DNA of 64,000 nt from Pectinophora gossypiella (GCF_024362695.1 NC_065426.1:1550001-1614000); one strand, 5' to 3'; counted from the first letter of the stretch, positions 40,945-52,076 are shown. Numbers and translations are program-made. Notes: a model not told the origin generated them from the sequence alone.

Positions 40945-41075
40945 ACATACATACATACATACATAAACTCACGCCTATTTCCCACCGGGGTAAGCAGAGA
41001 CTATAGAATTCCATTTGCTTCGATCCTGACACACTTCTCTTGCTTCCTCCACATTCATCAATCCATCCATCTGCT
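40945..41075 (-). mobile_element. SINE-O fragment
   Basis: ACAT run, AAACTCACGCCTATTTCCCA, GTAAGCAGAGACTATAGAAT. Confidence 0.5.
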
Positions 41076-41461
41076 AGTTTGGAGTTAAAAACGCAATTTA
41101 GTTTCAGAAAATACCTCGTGTAAATATCTAGCTAAATAATTGAACATTTTGCGAATTCTACATAATGTAAGCTTACGTCTTTTGGGGTAGGTACGTCCAC
41201 AGCTCACCGTTACTGGTAGACCAACGTAGTAGGTGCTGAGTCGTATCGCCGTCTGTAATATTCGAGCCAATGAAGCCAATGAAGGAATCGGGGTTGGAAT
41301 AGATGTTCCACGTTTAAGAAGCGAGCTGGTGAACTACAGACAAAATGACGTAGATTTATAGGTAAATGTACTGAGGTTCAACAAGTCAATCCATGATAAT
41401 AACGTTGAATAGATGATTATGATTCGATCCTGACATAGTTCTTCTGTTTCCTCTACACGCA

Positions 41462-41965
41462 CTAATTTAAGAGCCACGCTCTTGTCGGTGTAGCATTCTC
41501 CATGCTGCTTTTTAGGAAAAATAGAGCAGTATTTTTCCTCTTGCTTACCGCTTCGCATTACTCTGTTTTACGAGAGTGGGATGGCACCCAGAGTAGTCTA
41601 TTTCAATGCCGTACTAGAACTCCTATCCTCCGCCTCTGATACTGACAGTTACTGCTGCCCTCTGTCCGGTTCCAGGTTACAGTCACTATGACTCGCCGCT
41701 TCTGTCCTGCATTGCCGTACCTGCCGTACCGATGGCTCCCATCTGCGCTTCTGCAGCCGTTGAGGTCTTCACCCGTATCTCCGGGGAAGGGTTCTACGTT
41801 TTAACCCGAAGGTCTGGGTCCCTATCCGAACTTAGCCACCATCTTACTCCGGCCTACCGAAGTAAGAGGCGTCCACCCCCGCGGCTAGCATGCACCGAAC
41901 AGGAATTGCCCCAGCGGGGGGCAGAGCAGATGGCTCCGTCCCCCCTGAGGCCGGGGTAATGATCT
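41462..41965 (-). mobile_element. SINE-H, longest copy
   Basis: 3' end TTTAAGAGCCACGCTCTTGT (reversed) at left, through GGGATGGCACCCAGAGTAG and GTACCGATGGCTCCCATC, with a GC-rich 5' extension (CCCCAGCGGGGGGCAGAGC) not seen in other copies. The extension may be the true 5' end or an adjacent element. Confidence 0.6.
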
Positions 41966-41997
41966 TGTATGACACCAAAACCAAAGGCCATGATGTT

Positions 41998-42400
41998 CTT
42001 TTTTTTGACGTGACTTATTGTAGATTTGCCGCAGATGGCATTAACTACTTGGCCGGACAAATGGGGAGCGCTGAAGACTCTCACCCGGTACAAAGTTTAA
42101 GACAACAGGCCTGAGGGTGCAGTTGGGCGCAAACCTCGTCTCAGGGCGTCGTCTGAGAGGAAAATTATTTGAAAGACTTAGTCGACCCAAGTGGGTCGAT
42201 AGCGATAAGCGCTGATTGAGGGAAGTCGTCGACCACGCCGGCGGAGTCGGTATCGGGGTCCTGAAGTGTTTGGTGTCGCGTGCTGATTGGCTGCCTCTAT
42301 GGCTTGAGTAATCGGCTCGTCGGGATCGTATATTACGTCCTTCGGACGCTTATACTTTTCAGTACCGTCCCTAAGCGGGAGGCCATGATGTAAGTTACAG
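41998..42400 (-). mobile_element. Element D, longest 5' extension
   Basis: TTTTTTTGACGTGACTTATTG at left (A-tail reversed) to CCTGAAGTGTTTGGTGTCGC, then about 110 bp more upstream. A minus frame reads EKYKRPKDVIYDPDEP and AIEAANQHATPNTSGP before the part shared with other D copies, so D may be the 3' end of a coding element. Confidence 0.7.
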
Positions 42401-43033
42401 AATATGTAGTGCTGACTTTTTTTCCTAAAAAGACAAACTTTAAACTTCCGCAAAACACTGTAATAGTTCCCAACTATTACGTCGGTAGAAATCGTAATAT
42501 TTGATGAGTATGCTGCAAGTCAAACAATGGGTCCGGAACAATGGTTTCCGTGGGTAATATTGGTTTGCGGTGGCTTCCAATTTCATTCCAGCGAACGGTT
42601 ATCGGCGTATTCATACGGTATTTGATTGTACATTGAAATTTTAATATAACTGTACATTTAGAAGATTTCCTACTACACGAACGCGGAAACACGCTGTCTT
42701 CATTGGTTTTTGACATGGAATACGAGATTCCGTATTTGAGTTATTAATTTATCTTAAGTGCAGTTTTCACTAAAACAGTTGGCACGACCATTATACACGG
42801 CGATACGGCTCAACTATCACGTTGGTCAAACAGTAAGCTCGGTGAGTTGTGGGTACTTCGTTAGGGCAAATCTACAATAACTCACGTAAAAAAACGCGTA
42901 AGTATAAAAGAAATCAAAAATAAGGCTTTATTCTACGATACGACGCTTTCAAATAATTATATTTTTAATATGATTAGGAAATCAGCCTTTTCACTAGTAG
43001 ACTAAAAAATCGACTGAAGTTATGTTTTTTTTT
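42401..43033. other. Low-copy stretch with a decayed minus-strand frame
   Basis: Minus frame 42716-42477 (79 codons) includes TPITVRWNEIGSHR; not recognised. A D-like fragment (GGGCAAATCTACAATAACTC) lies at 42860-42890. Confidence 0.25.
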
Positions 43034-43205
43034 TTACCTTTGATGGGTTGGCTCTTGGCCACAGACTTGCCCGAAGGCATTGACGAGGCCTAAGATGGAG
43101 CTCGCTCAGAAGGTGCCTGTTCACTCTGGCCTTAAAAGCACCCGGGTTATAATATGCATTCGGAAATACAGAAGACAGCAAAGAATTCCACTCCCATAGT
43201 TCTTA
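43034..43205 (-). pseudogene. Non-LTR reverse transcriptase C-terminal fragment
   Basis: About 55 open codons: ELWEWNSLLSSVFPNAYY, NPGAFKARVNRHLLSEL, then poly-A (poly-T on +). The pattern lWNsLp..vFp..yn...FK.rvnr.L is the common C-terminal tail of Jockey/CR1-like reverse transcriptases. Upstream domains are missing. Confidence 0.65.
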
Positions 43206-43298
43206 GTTCGTCTTGCGATGGATGTACCTCTGATTACTCCAATTAGGATATAGTTGTGAGCTGTTATTTTGTGTTCATTGTATTTTATCTTCAACTGA

Positions 43299-43427
43299 GC
43301 CCTTCAGGATTGTTGTCTTAAACTTTGTACCGAGTGAGAGCCCCCAGCGTTCCCCATTTGTCTGGCCAAGTAGTTAATGCCATTGTGCGGCAAATCTACA
43401 ATAGGTACCTAAGTCAAAAAATAAACT
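43299..43427 (+). mobile_element. Element D, 3' part
   Basis: CAGGATTGTTGTCTTAAACTT, CCCCATTTGTCTGGCCAAG, GCGGCAAATCTACAATAGG. Confidence 0.75.
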
Positions 43428-43449
43428 TAAAAGACATTTCAACTTATTC

Positions 43450-43783
43450 GGCCTCCGTGGTCCAATGGTTGAGCGTTCTGCTCACGATCCGGAGGTCCCG
43501 GGTTCGAATCCCGGTGGGGACAAATTACTTTGTGATCCCTTGTTTGGTTGGTCCTAACCAAACTAGGGATAGAACATTGCAGGCTGATCACCTGATTGTC
43601 CTGAAGTAAGATCCGTGCTTCGGAAGGCACGTTAAGCCATTGGTCCCGGTTACTACTTACTGATGTAAGTACGTAGTCGTACTTGAGTCACGGCAGGGGC
43701 TTTTGGCGGCTCAATAATAACCCTGACACCAGGGTTGATGAGGTTGGTTATCCACCTCACAACCCACACGATAGAAGTAGAAG
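43450..43783 (+). mobile_element. SINE-A, full length
   Basis: GGCCTCCGTGGTCCAATGG, GGTTCGAATCCCGGTGGGG, CACACGATAGAAGTAGAAG. Contains a small inverted duplication (TTGGTTGGTCC / CCTAACCAAAC) at 43541-43563. Confidence 0.85.
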
Positions 43784-44084
43784 ACGATGAAGATATTACA
43801 CTGCAATTGAAAGCTAATTACAAATGTAGTCAATTTTACTAATATTTAATTAATTTCATTGTAAAATCGAATTGTAATGTAAAATTGTACAAAAGGACTA
43901 TAAATTGAAAATCTATTAGAGTAATTTGGGAGTTTATTGCAAAATTTGGAATACAATCAGAAACTAAAATTGCTTGCCAGCGTTAATAATTTTGATTAAT
44001 CTAACCACTTTATCAAATTTAATTATCTTTGTTATTCAATGAGGGATTTTCGAGCTTTAAGCTCCTCAAAAATAATAATATAGA

Positions 44085-44365
44085 TAGTGCTGTTTAACCT
44101 TCTAATTTTATGAATAACACACATAATATGCATTTTTTATCTTTGTTTTTGGGTATAAATGATGATCTTTTTATTACACGCAGGCATAAACACCTTTCAG
44201 CCATTATTATTGTGATCAAAATAAAGAGAAGCAATATAATAGGTAGCAACACAATTCTATACATAATGTGATCCAAATATCAGCTTTCGCCATTACATTG
44301 TATTTTTGACTAATTATGTACGCGAGTGATGAGAAAATAGGTAAATATCACGTTTAATATCGACA
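44085..44365 (+). repeat. Repeat S, uninterrupted copy
   Basis: See 2760-3155; this copy lacks the LINE-tail insertion. Confidence 0.55.
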
Positions 44366-44458
44366 GCTGATGACGTTTTCGCGATTTAACGCGATAATTA
44401 CCTATTTTCTATATTATTTTTGGATAATGTACCCTGCAAAGTCCTTCATTCTTTTATC

Positions 44459-44740
44459 TTCTTCTCTTGTGTGGGTTGAGAGGTGAGTCAGCCTGTAATG
44501 TCCCAACCAAACTAGGGCCCATAAAATAATTTTTGTGATATGTCCCTACCGGGAATCGAACCCGGGACCTCCGGATCGTTAGCTCCGCCTCCGGTTGAGC
44601 GTTTGGCTCACGATAAGTCAGTGATTTTTAGGATTGAATATTATTATTTTTTTATAATTAAATCTTATCTTCTTCTACCGTGCGGGTTGTGAGGTGGATT
44701 ACCAACCTCATCAACCCTGGTGTCAGTGAATAAATCTTAT
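44459..44740 (-). mobile_element. Rearranged SINE-A pieces
   Basis: 44459-44592: tail joined to the head with the middle deleted (GTGAGTCAGCCTGTAATGTC, GGGAATCGAACCCGGGACC). 44671-44730: a separate 3' end (GTGCGGGTTGTGAGGTGGAT). Confidence 0.65.
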
Positions 44741-44767
44741 GACCTGTGCATGATAAAGATAGAGCTT

Positions 44768-44902
44768 ACATACCAGAGTCCCACAAGGCTCCATTCTCCC
44801 CTTTTACTATTTTCATTGTATACTAGTGACATTCCCAAATCCCCAAATACCGAAATAGCGTTATTCGCAAATGACACAGCCATTTATTTTTCGTGCCGGG
44901 GT
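44768..44902 (+). pseudogene. Jockey-type reverse transcriptase palm fragment
   Basis: GTCCCACAAGGCTCCATTCT encodes VPQGSIL in one frame; after a frameshifting deletion the adjacent frame reads PLLLFSLYTSDIPKSPN then TEIALFANDTAIYF. The active-site FADD is changed to FAND, so it is inactive even apart from the frameshift. A SINE-K follows directly. Confidence 0.7.
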
Positions 44903-44907
44903 CGTGC

Positions 44908-45130
44908 TATCATCATCTCCCTAGCATTATCCCGTTTTTCACAGAGTCCGCTTACCTAACCAGAAGATTTGACAAGTCCAGTTTTTTACAGAAGCGACTG
45001 CCTGTCTGACCTTTCAAACCGCGAAGGGAAAACCGGCCCAATACAGGTTAGGTCACATACCTCCGAAAATACATTTCTCGGGAATGTGAGTTTCCTCGCG
45101 ATGTTTTCCTTCACCGCTGAACACGTAATC
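44908..45130 (-). mobile_element. SINE-K, head missing
   Basis: ATCATCATCTCCCTAGCATT, GAGTCCGCTTACCTAACC, CATACCTCCGAAAATACATT. Confidence 0.75.
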
Positions 45131-45584
45131 CAACATTAAAAGTAAGTGTTTAATGCACACATGGACATTCTCTATGGGCAAATGTGGTTCATGTACTTGA
45201 CATTGGCACTGTAATGGTTGTCTCTGCTCTATAACTACCGGTTGCCATACAACCATAAATTTGAAGTTGAATTGTCAAATAGCAATATTGCTTTTTTAGA
45301 TGAATCGATGCGAAGTGGCGTTTTTAATCCCCCATGTTAAATCATTTTTGTATTAATTAGACACCATTGTCCCTGTTCTTGTTGAACTCTACACAAAATG
45401 CAAAATAACATAATTTCCCAGCAAATGTCCCATATTTCATTGTAAGTTCCCACAAATATTCAATCTCGGTGCCAAATGATAGTAGTTAGGGCAAACTATG
45501 ACCCGCTATATTGCAACTTGTCGCGATAATGAAGGTACAGTGTAGAAAAGATAGTGTAAAAAATATATAATCAAAGCAATATGT
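45131..45584. other. No gene recognised
   Basis: AT-rich; no family match. Confidence 0.3.
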
Positions 45585-45812
45585 TTATACATTGTTTTAG
45601 GTTTACGCGTTTATTGTCATAATTAAAACACATAATAACGGGTTCTTACCGCGTTTAAATCAGGGATATGAGACTCCCGATATTATTTTCGACACTGTTG
45701 CAAGTGCCATGATCACGAGATGACTGATGAGATTGGATTGGAGTATATTGGGAGTCTCATATACCTGATTTAAACGCGGTAAGAACCCGTTATTACGTGT
45801 TTTAATTAAAGC
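45585..45812. mobile_element. Element J with unrelated 60-bp loop
   Basis: Arms TTACGCG..TAACGGGTTCTTACCGCG and CGCGGTAAGAACCCGTTATTACG. Inner arms GGATATGAGACTCCC / GGGAGTCTCATATACC. The loop (about 45686-45740) has no counterpart in other J copies. Confidence 0.8.
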
Positions 45813-45851
45813 CATATTTTATATTTGTTTACTCAAATAGTACAAATATAT

Positions 45852-46098
45852 TGAACGGAGATGGGCGCCATCGGTACAGCAATGGAGGACGGAAGGAGCA
45901 AGTCAGAGGGACTATAACCTGGATTCTGATTGAGGGCAGCAGGTCTAGTACGGCTTTGAAATAGACAACTCTGGGCGCCATCCCACTCGCGGCAGCCAGA
46001 GTACTACGGTGCAGAAGACAATTACAGGGCAACCACTGCCCTATTTTGCCCTAAAAAGTATCGTGGAGATGGAATGGCTCTTAAATTAGTGATAATGA
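45852..46098 (+). mobile_element. SINE-H copy
   Basis: GAGATGGGCGCCATCGGTAC, GGGCGCCATCCCACTCGCG, GGCTCTTAAATTAGTGATAA. Confidence 0.7.
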
Positions 46099-46172
46099 TC
46101 ACTCAAAAATTATGGGGAACTGTCAAAATTGAAGAATTTAAGAACTCTCAACAGTAGCGATATACGGACGGC

Positions 46173-46479
46173 GGCCTACGTGATCCAGTGGTTGAGCCCA
46201 AGCTCACGATCCGGAGGTTCCGGGTTCGAATCCCGGTGGGGACATATCACAAAAATCACTTTGTGATCCCTAGTTTGTTTAGGACATTGCAGGCTGATCA
46301 CCTGATTGACCGAAAGTAAAGGCACGTTAAGCCGTTGGTCCCGGTTACTACTTACTGATGTAAGTTAGTAGTCGCTACATGAGCCATGTCAGGGGCCTTT
46401 GGCGGCTCAGTAATAACCCTGACATCAGGGTTGATGAGGTTTGGTATTCCAACTCACAACCCACACGATAAGAAGAAGC
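46173..46479 (+). mobile_element. SINE-A, full length
   Basis: GGCCTACGTGATCCAGTGG, GGTTCGAATCCCGGTGGGG, CACACGATAAGAAGAAG. Confidence 0.85.
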
Positions 46480-47034
46480 ATAATTTTCAAACCGCACCCA
46501 CAGATGGATAAGAAGAAATAGCGACACATGATGGGAGAAATTGACAGTTTCTATCCTCAGAAGTGGCAGGTTCGTTGCGAATGAAATTCCTTAGTCTCTT
46601 CCTTGAATAGGAAATCATGACCTTATGTATGTGGAATTTCATATTCCTGGATAATGTCGCTGTATCGTACATTTATAGCATAGTTTAATAAGGATACGTC
46701 AATCCGAAACCTGACAGGTCACGTGTTGTGAGTTACCTACCTGTTAAGGTTACGGTTATTGACCTCACTGCACTGGATAGGCTGGCTGTTTTTAATCTTT
46801 ACGATATATATACTTATATGTCGCGGCCAGATCTTAGAATTGATCATTTCATGATGCGCTCGAACATTTCGTGAAATAAAATATCACACGTTGGCCACAT
46901 CAGGATGTGGTTTGGCCAAATCAATGAACACAAAACGTTTATCGATATGAGCAACTAAATGCATCATTACGATTAGGATGATGACGATGATGGTAGTATA
47001 AGGTTGTGTATTTTATGATTATTATTTTTTATAG
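46480..47034. other. No gene recognised
   Basis: No family match except ATGATG-type simple repeats near 46976-46995. Confidence 0.3.
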
Positions 47035-47175
47035 CAGCTTCTTTCGCCATAAGGTTGTCTGGAAGAAATTGTCGTTCAGCAATAAGGCTGTTTATTGTAC
47101 TTCTTTTCTACTCATTATATTTTATTTATTTTTCTCTTGTGTGCGGAATAAAGAGTTTTTGTTATAAAAGTTTTT
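47035..47175 (+). repeat. LINE 3'-UTR-like fragment
   Basis: GCCATAAGGTTGTCTGGAAG, CAATAAGGCTGTTTATTGTA, TGTGCGGAATAAAGAG: the layout of a retroposon 3' end with AATAAA. Confidence 0.4.
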
Positions 47176-47429
47176 TATTTTTGTTATTTATTTTATTGTT
47201 AGTACGTGTAGCGAATCCAGTGTGTTGGATAGAAGTCGTTGGTATGGGATGTCACCATCAGTGATGTGCTGTCCTCGTGAATATTCCCGCTTTGGGAATG
47301 TACCCACTTTGCGAGTTCAAAGGACAAAAGTCATGTAAAAATAACTTTATTGCCTAGCCCTTAGACAGATTGGAATAGACTACAAGAAAGAACAATTCGA
47401 AAAAGAAACAGCCAGAGTCTTTAAAGAGT

Positions 47430-47990
47430 GGCCTCCGTGGTTCAGTGGTTGAGCTTTGGGCTCACGATCCGGAGGCTTCGAGGTCGATTCCCGGTGAGAA
47501 CATATCACAAAAATTACTTCGTGGTCCCTAGTTTGGTTGAGGTTGAGGACCTCGGTGGCGCAGCGGTTAACGCGCTCGGTCTGCAATTGTTGAAGTAAAG
47601 CAACTTTCGCAAACGCCGGTCATTGGATGGGTGACCACAAAAAAAAAGTTCTCATCTCGAGCTCCTCCGTGCTTCGGAAGGCACGTTAAGCCGTTGGTCC
47701 CGGCTGCATTAGCAGTCGGTAATAACCATCAATCCGCACTGGGCCCGCGTGATGGTTTAAGGCCCTAGTTTGGTTAGGACATTACTGGTTGATCACCAGA
47801 TTGACCGAAAATAAGATGATCCGTGCTTCGGAAGGCACGTTAAGCCGTTGTCCCGGTTATTACTTACTGATGTAAGTAAGTAGTCATTACATGAGCCATG
47901 TCAGGGGCCTTTGGCAGCTCAACAGTAACCTTGACACTAGGGTTGATGAGGTTGGTACTCCACCTCACAACCCACACGATAGAAGAAGAT
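47430..47990 (+). mobile_element. SINE-A split by a SINE-B insertion
   Basis: Head GGCCTCCGTGGTTCAGTGG at 47430. The body breaks after CCCTAGTTTGGTT (47526-47538) and resumes with the same CCCTAGTTTGGTT (47763-47775), then runs to ACACGATAGAAGAAG. Confidence 0.85.
47539..47762 (+). mobile_element. SINE-B nested in SINE-A, 3'-truncated
   Basis: Head GACCTCGGTGGCGCAGCGG, CAACTTTCGCAAACGCCGG, GCACGTTAAGCCGTTGGTCC, and stops at GTGATGGTTTAAGG. The CCCGATCTCCCTATCC..(GAT)n end seen at 37400 and 15540 is missing, although a perfect 13-bp duplication flanks the insertion. Confidence 0.85.
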
Positions 47991-48157
47991 TAAAGAGTAT
48001 TTACAACAGGAACTTTCACATTTTGGGAACATTCTCAGGAACAGCACATGACTGGTAACGATCTTCGTCACTAGACGACATTTCTATTTGAACTTGTAGC
48101 AGGAAGACCCTTCATCAAACGTATGCACATAATATTGGGACGGTAAGCAATACAAGT

Positions 48158-48365
48158 CCATTGTTTTAAGTTTACGCGGTTATTATCATAATTAAAACAC
48201 ATAATAACGGGTTCTTACCGCGTTTAAATGGGGATATGAGACTCCCATCTTCGGGAGTCTCGCGCGCGCGCGTTTAAATGGGGATATGAGACTCCCATCT
48301 TCGGGAGTCTCATATCCCCATTTAAACGCGGTAAGAACCCGTTATTATGTGTTTTAATTACAATA
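48158..48365. mobile_element. Element J with internal duplication and (CG)6
   Basis: Outer arms as in 38230. The inner hairpin GGGGATATGAGACTCCC-ATCTTC-GGGAGTCTC occurs twice, the two joined by (CG)6 at 48261-48272. Confidence 0.85.
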
Positions 48366-48669
48366 CAAGTCCGTTATTCAGAGATTAAACGAACTTACCT
48401 GTAAGTAAGTTCTAAGTTCTATCACAATTATACAAAACTCCTTGACGGTTAACAGTGTAGTCTAGTTATACTTTGACATAGATAAAAAATGACAGCTGTA
48501 TAATAGGCTACCTGACAACCTATCGAAATGAGATACTTTTTCGAAACGTCAAAACGAAAGCTTTCTTTAGAGTTTTTATGGAAATACTGTCCTGTGACGT
48601 CATCAATAAAAGCGGTCAAACGTCCTATTCATTGTTACTTAATTTATAAATGAAATTCGGAAATAAGTC

Positions 48670-48872
48670 AGGAGTAACTGTCAGTACTATTCAGAGGCTG
48701 AGGACAAAAGTCCTAGTACGGCTTTGAAATAGAATACTCTGGACGCCATCCCACTCGCGTCGGACAGAAACTGCGGGGCGAAAGGCAAGGGGAAACCACT
48801 GTCCTGTTTTTCCCTAAAAAAGTAGCATGGAAAATGCTACACCGACAAGAGCGTGGTTCTTAAATTAATGAC
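48670..48872 (+). mobile_element. SINE-H, 5'-truncated
   Basis: GTAACTGTCAGTACTATTCAG, GGACGCCATCCCACTCGCG, CACCGACAAGAGCGTGG. Confidence 0.7.
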
Positions 48873-49121
48873 GATTGTTTCTGTTTTACTCGTATATTTA
48901 ACCCTAGATCAGCTTTTTCTATATATCTCTTGAGTATAGATATATTTATAATCTAAATAATCTTTTCTGAACAAGTTAAAGAGGAGCAAGTCAAGTAATA
49001 CTTGAGGGTACTACGACCCACTTAAAGCTCATTCAGACATCTTAGGATTTTTTCAAAATACCTAATAATTTATATGAGAATGATAAATTAAATATAGATA
49101 CGAACATTATAACGAGGAGGT

Positions 49122-49240
49122 TTTTTTTTTTCACATGACTTATTGTAGATAGAATTTACTACTTGGCCAGACAAATGGAGTGCTGAGGGCTGTCACTCGG
49201 TAAAAAATTAAAGATAATAAACCTGAAAGTGTCCAGTTGT
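49122..49240 (-). mobile_element. Element D, diverged 3' part
   Basis: Poly-T, CATGACTTATTGTAGAT, ACTACTTGGCCAGACAAATG. Confidence 0.65.
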
Positions 49241-49269
49241 AATATGTTCCACAGTCTTGATTATTTATT

Positions 49270-49775
49270 GTCCTACATTAATAATAATAATAATAATAAA
49301 AGTTTATTTCGGACTTATATAAAAAAAAAAACATCCATATTTGTTAGTAACATTACAAACTTAAATCTAGTATTAGTAACAAATAAGTAATCGAGGCCGG
49401 TTAGACCCCCGATGGCGGCAGACTATACTTGTTTGACTGCGTGCAGTCGTATCCATAGGGCCAGCAACCGTGAGTCCCACCGGTCCGCCAGCGCGCGCAG
49501 TATGGTGTTGGGGCTGTCGCGCGTGCGGCGCAACATGGAGGCGCAGCGCTTACGCATGACAGCGGCAAACCCATCCGTGCCCATTACTAATCGTCCTAAG
49601 AATGTGAAGGAAAGGAATGGAAGGTCAGACAGGCGGTCGTTTCTGTAAAAGTCAGACCTGTCAAATCGTCAGGTTGGGTAAGCCGACCCCGTGAAAAACG
49701 GGATAATGCTAGGAGATGATGATGATTACTAATCGTCCTAATGGCCTTTGGTCCTGCTCCTAGTGTTCCTAATCT
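49270..49775 (-). pseudogene. LINE C-terminus and 3' tail, split by SINE-K
   Basis: Minus strand: 3' tail AAATAAACTTTTATTATTAT at 49275; stop at 49423-49425; then about 58 open codons including VMGTDGFAAVMRKRCASML, SPNTILRALADRWDSRLL and WIRLHAVKQV. The frame continues beyond the SINE-K insertion at 49725 with RPLGRLV overlap. The GC-rich coding part and AATAAA plus ATT-repeat tail fit a non-LTR retrotransposon; I cannot name the clade. Confidence 0.6.
49598..49724 (+). mobile_element. SINE-K 3' part inside a LINE, with target duplication
   Basis: GTCAGACCTGTCAAATCG, GGTAAGCCGACCCCGTG, GGGATAATGCTAGGAGATGA. Flanked by ATTACTAATCGTCCTAA at 49582-49598 and 49726-49742. Confidence 0.8.
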
Positions 49776-50340
49776 TTTATTTTCAAACGTGAATTATTAC
49801 TGTTTGCAATGGATATACTTCTGACTACCCCAATTGGGATATAGTTGTGTATTTTATGTTATGGGTACCAAAAACTTTGCGTAACCAACCCGACAGGTAA
49901 ACGTATTTAAGTTTGCAAGTGACTGATTTTAGTTGGTTGAAAACTGTCGAAGTGAGGTAAATTAGCTCGAAGCTGTTAACTATGAGTACTCTATTATGAG
50001 AAGTAAATAGTAACAAAGGGGCAATTGCTCTGACCACGGAACCAAATCAGGCCAGGACGTTACTAGAGGCGCGTTTTTTAAAAATAGAACCGAAATCCGT
50101 TGAAAACTCTAGTAATTACATGGAACAAAATTAATTAAGTACCTATCCTATAACAGCCTTCGAGGTCTAAAGATGAGAATATTGTCGAAATCAATTTGTG
50201 AGACTGTCCTTTGTTTGGTAAGGATTTTGATATTTTTTTTGCCATATAATATGTTGGCTCGACTATGCCTGATGTTAAGCATAGAGAAGCCGTTGCAGTA
50301 GCAACTGATAAACAACGCAATAAGTCAATTTCGAATCTGT
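49776..50340. other. Repeat fragments, no gene
   Basis: 49800-49860 (CTGACTACCCCAATTGGGAT) matches 13405 and 43215. 50183-50230 (TGTGAGACTGTCCTTTGTTT) is a SINE-C piece. The remainder is unrecognised. Confidence 0.35.
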
Positions 50341-50887
50341 TGCGACTACCATACTGGCCTACTAAGTGCTACTTCACGCTTCGCTTGAAGGACCCCATGT
50401 TGTGAGAAAAAGGGAACACCTGAGCTGGCAACCCGTTCCAATTTTTTATCGTGCGGCAGAGATTAGACTTGCGCGTTTTTTGTCCGCAATAGAATCTATT
50501 CCACGGTAAATCTGGGGCATCGTTGGCAAGAATACACTAATTATAAATAATAATAATAGCAGTAAAATATTGTCGTGAAGAAGCAGTTAAACATTGTTTG
50601 TGTGTGGGTCAATCGCTCACACAATAATAAATTAGGACTGCCACCTCTAGTAGTGGCCGAGCGCAATTTTCTTCCGTGCTCTGTGGGCAGTAAAGGGTAA
50701 CTTCCAAACTTTAATTTCTCCATCGTAGAGGAAGCTTTGTTTCTTGTGGGGTAACAAGTTAGAGCCAGTAGGTTCAGCCGTTGATCTGTGTTAGTTTGTT
50801 AAAGAGTTGCTAACATCTGCTGAAGACTAAGGGATACGGATATTTATTATCGATAAGAAATTCAACTCCCAACTGTGTTTATACCAC
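50341..50887. other. No gene recognised
   Basis: 50341-50520 is GC-balanced (CTGAGCTGGCAACCCGTTCC, TTTTGTCCGCAATAGAAT) and looks like decayed element sequence without a nameable frame. Confidence 0.25.
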
Positions 50888-51211
50888 GGTAATCTTCTTC
50901 TCTTCTTCTATCGTGCGGGTTGTGAGGTGGATTACCAACCCCATCAACCCTAGTGACAGGGTTACTATTGAGCCGCCAAAGGCCCCTGACATGGCTCATG
51001 TAACGACTAACTTACTTACATCAGTAAGTAGTAACCGCGACCAACTTAACGTGCCTTCCGAAGGACGTATCATCTTACTTTCGGGTGATCAACCTGTAAT
51101 GTCTTAACCAAACTAAGGATCACGAAGTGATTCTTGTGACATGCCTCCACCGGGATTCAAACCCGGGACCTTCGGTTAGAGAGCCCAACGCTCAAACCAC
51201 TGGACCACGGG
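50888..51211 (-). mobile_element. SINE-A, full length
   Basis: CTTCTTCTATCGTGCGGGTT left, ACCACTGGACCACGGGG right. Confidence 0.85.
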
Positions 51212-51519
51212 GAAGCCGCTAATATAAATAAGCTGTTAATAAACGAGAAAAATAAATCCGAGCGTAAAGTTCACACACTGATACTTCATTTCGTTTTATC
51301 TGCACACAATTGTCAATTAACATTTAAATGATTACATGTAAACAACATTCGTGCAGTCATTGTGACTGTAAGTAATTATATACCTTCTGTAAGGCTGGTT
51401 ACATAATATTTGGAGGAACTATTATCGCAAGAGCATGATAAAAAATGGGTTTAGGACTACTAATCGGAAGCCGTCTCCTAACAGAATCGGAAAAGAACCT
51501 CTAATCTAAACCTATCTAA

Positions 51520-51705
51520 TTTTATTTTAAGTTATCACAAATATAGTTAAGATTATCGAATAATAAATTCCCTAAATAGTTTAATATTTTAATTATAATT
51601 ATAGTTGCCTGAATTAAATAAATAAATAAATGTCAGTTTCTTATCCACCGAAAAGGTAGGGAAAATTTATGGAACACTCAACTTTAAGCGGAAATTTAAA
51701 CATCC
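51520..51705 (+). repeat. Repeat N with an internal AT-rich insertion
   Basis: Nearly identical to 52848-53055, including the internal ATCACAAATATAGTTAAG..GCCTGAATTAAATAAATAAA segment that is absent from 4480 and 35548. A third piece on the opposite strand lies at 51835-51910. Confidence 0.6.
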
Positions 51706-52076
51706 CTCTCAAAATTTTGCACTAGCCAAATACCCGACTGAATTAAGTTGACAGCACACATAATATGGGTAGCATATGAGCGAGATGCCTATTTGATTCG
51801 CCCGGCACATTCATTCATTAATTTATTCAGTTTTAAATTAACACCTTTAATCATCCGTCCCTTTCTTTTTCAGCGCGTAAGAAAATGACAAGTAAAACTT
51901 AAAATAAAATTAGAAGTAAATAGAATGCTTTGGCTTTATTGACTCCACTAAAGATGAAAACTATTTTGCTAACTGTCACCATGGATGTAATTAAGGTAAC
52001 AAAATTGATTGTTTATTTCCATTCTTTTACATAGTTCTTGCAAAACAAGCAAGCTCCATATTTTGTCTAAACTGTT

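Noticed and set aside
49412..49648. 78-codon + strand frame in GC-rich sequence
   Set aside because: It is antisense to a better minus-strand LINE frame that ends at 49423 and is followed by an AATAAA tail.
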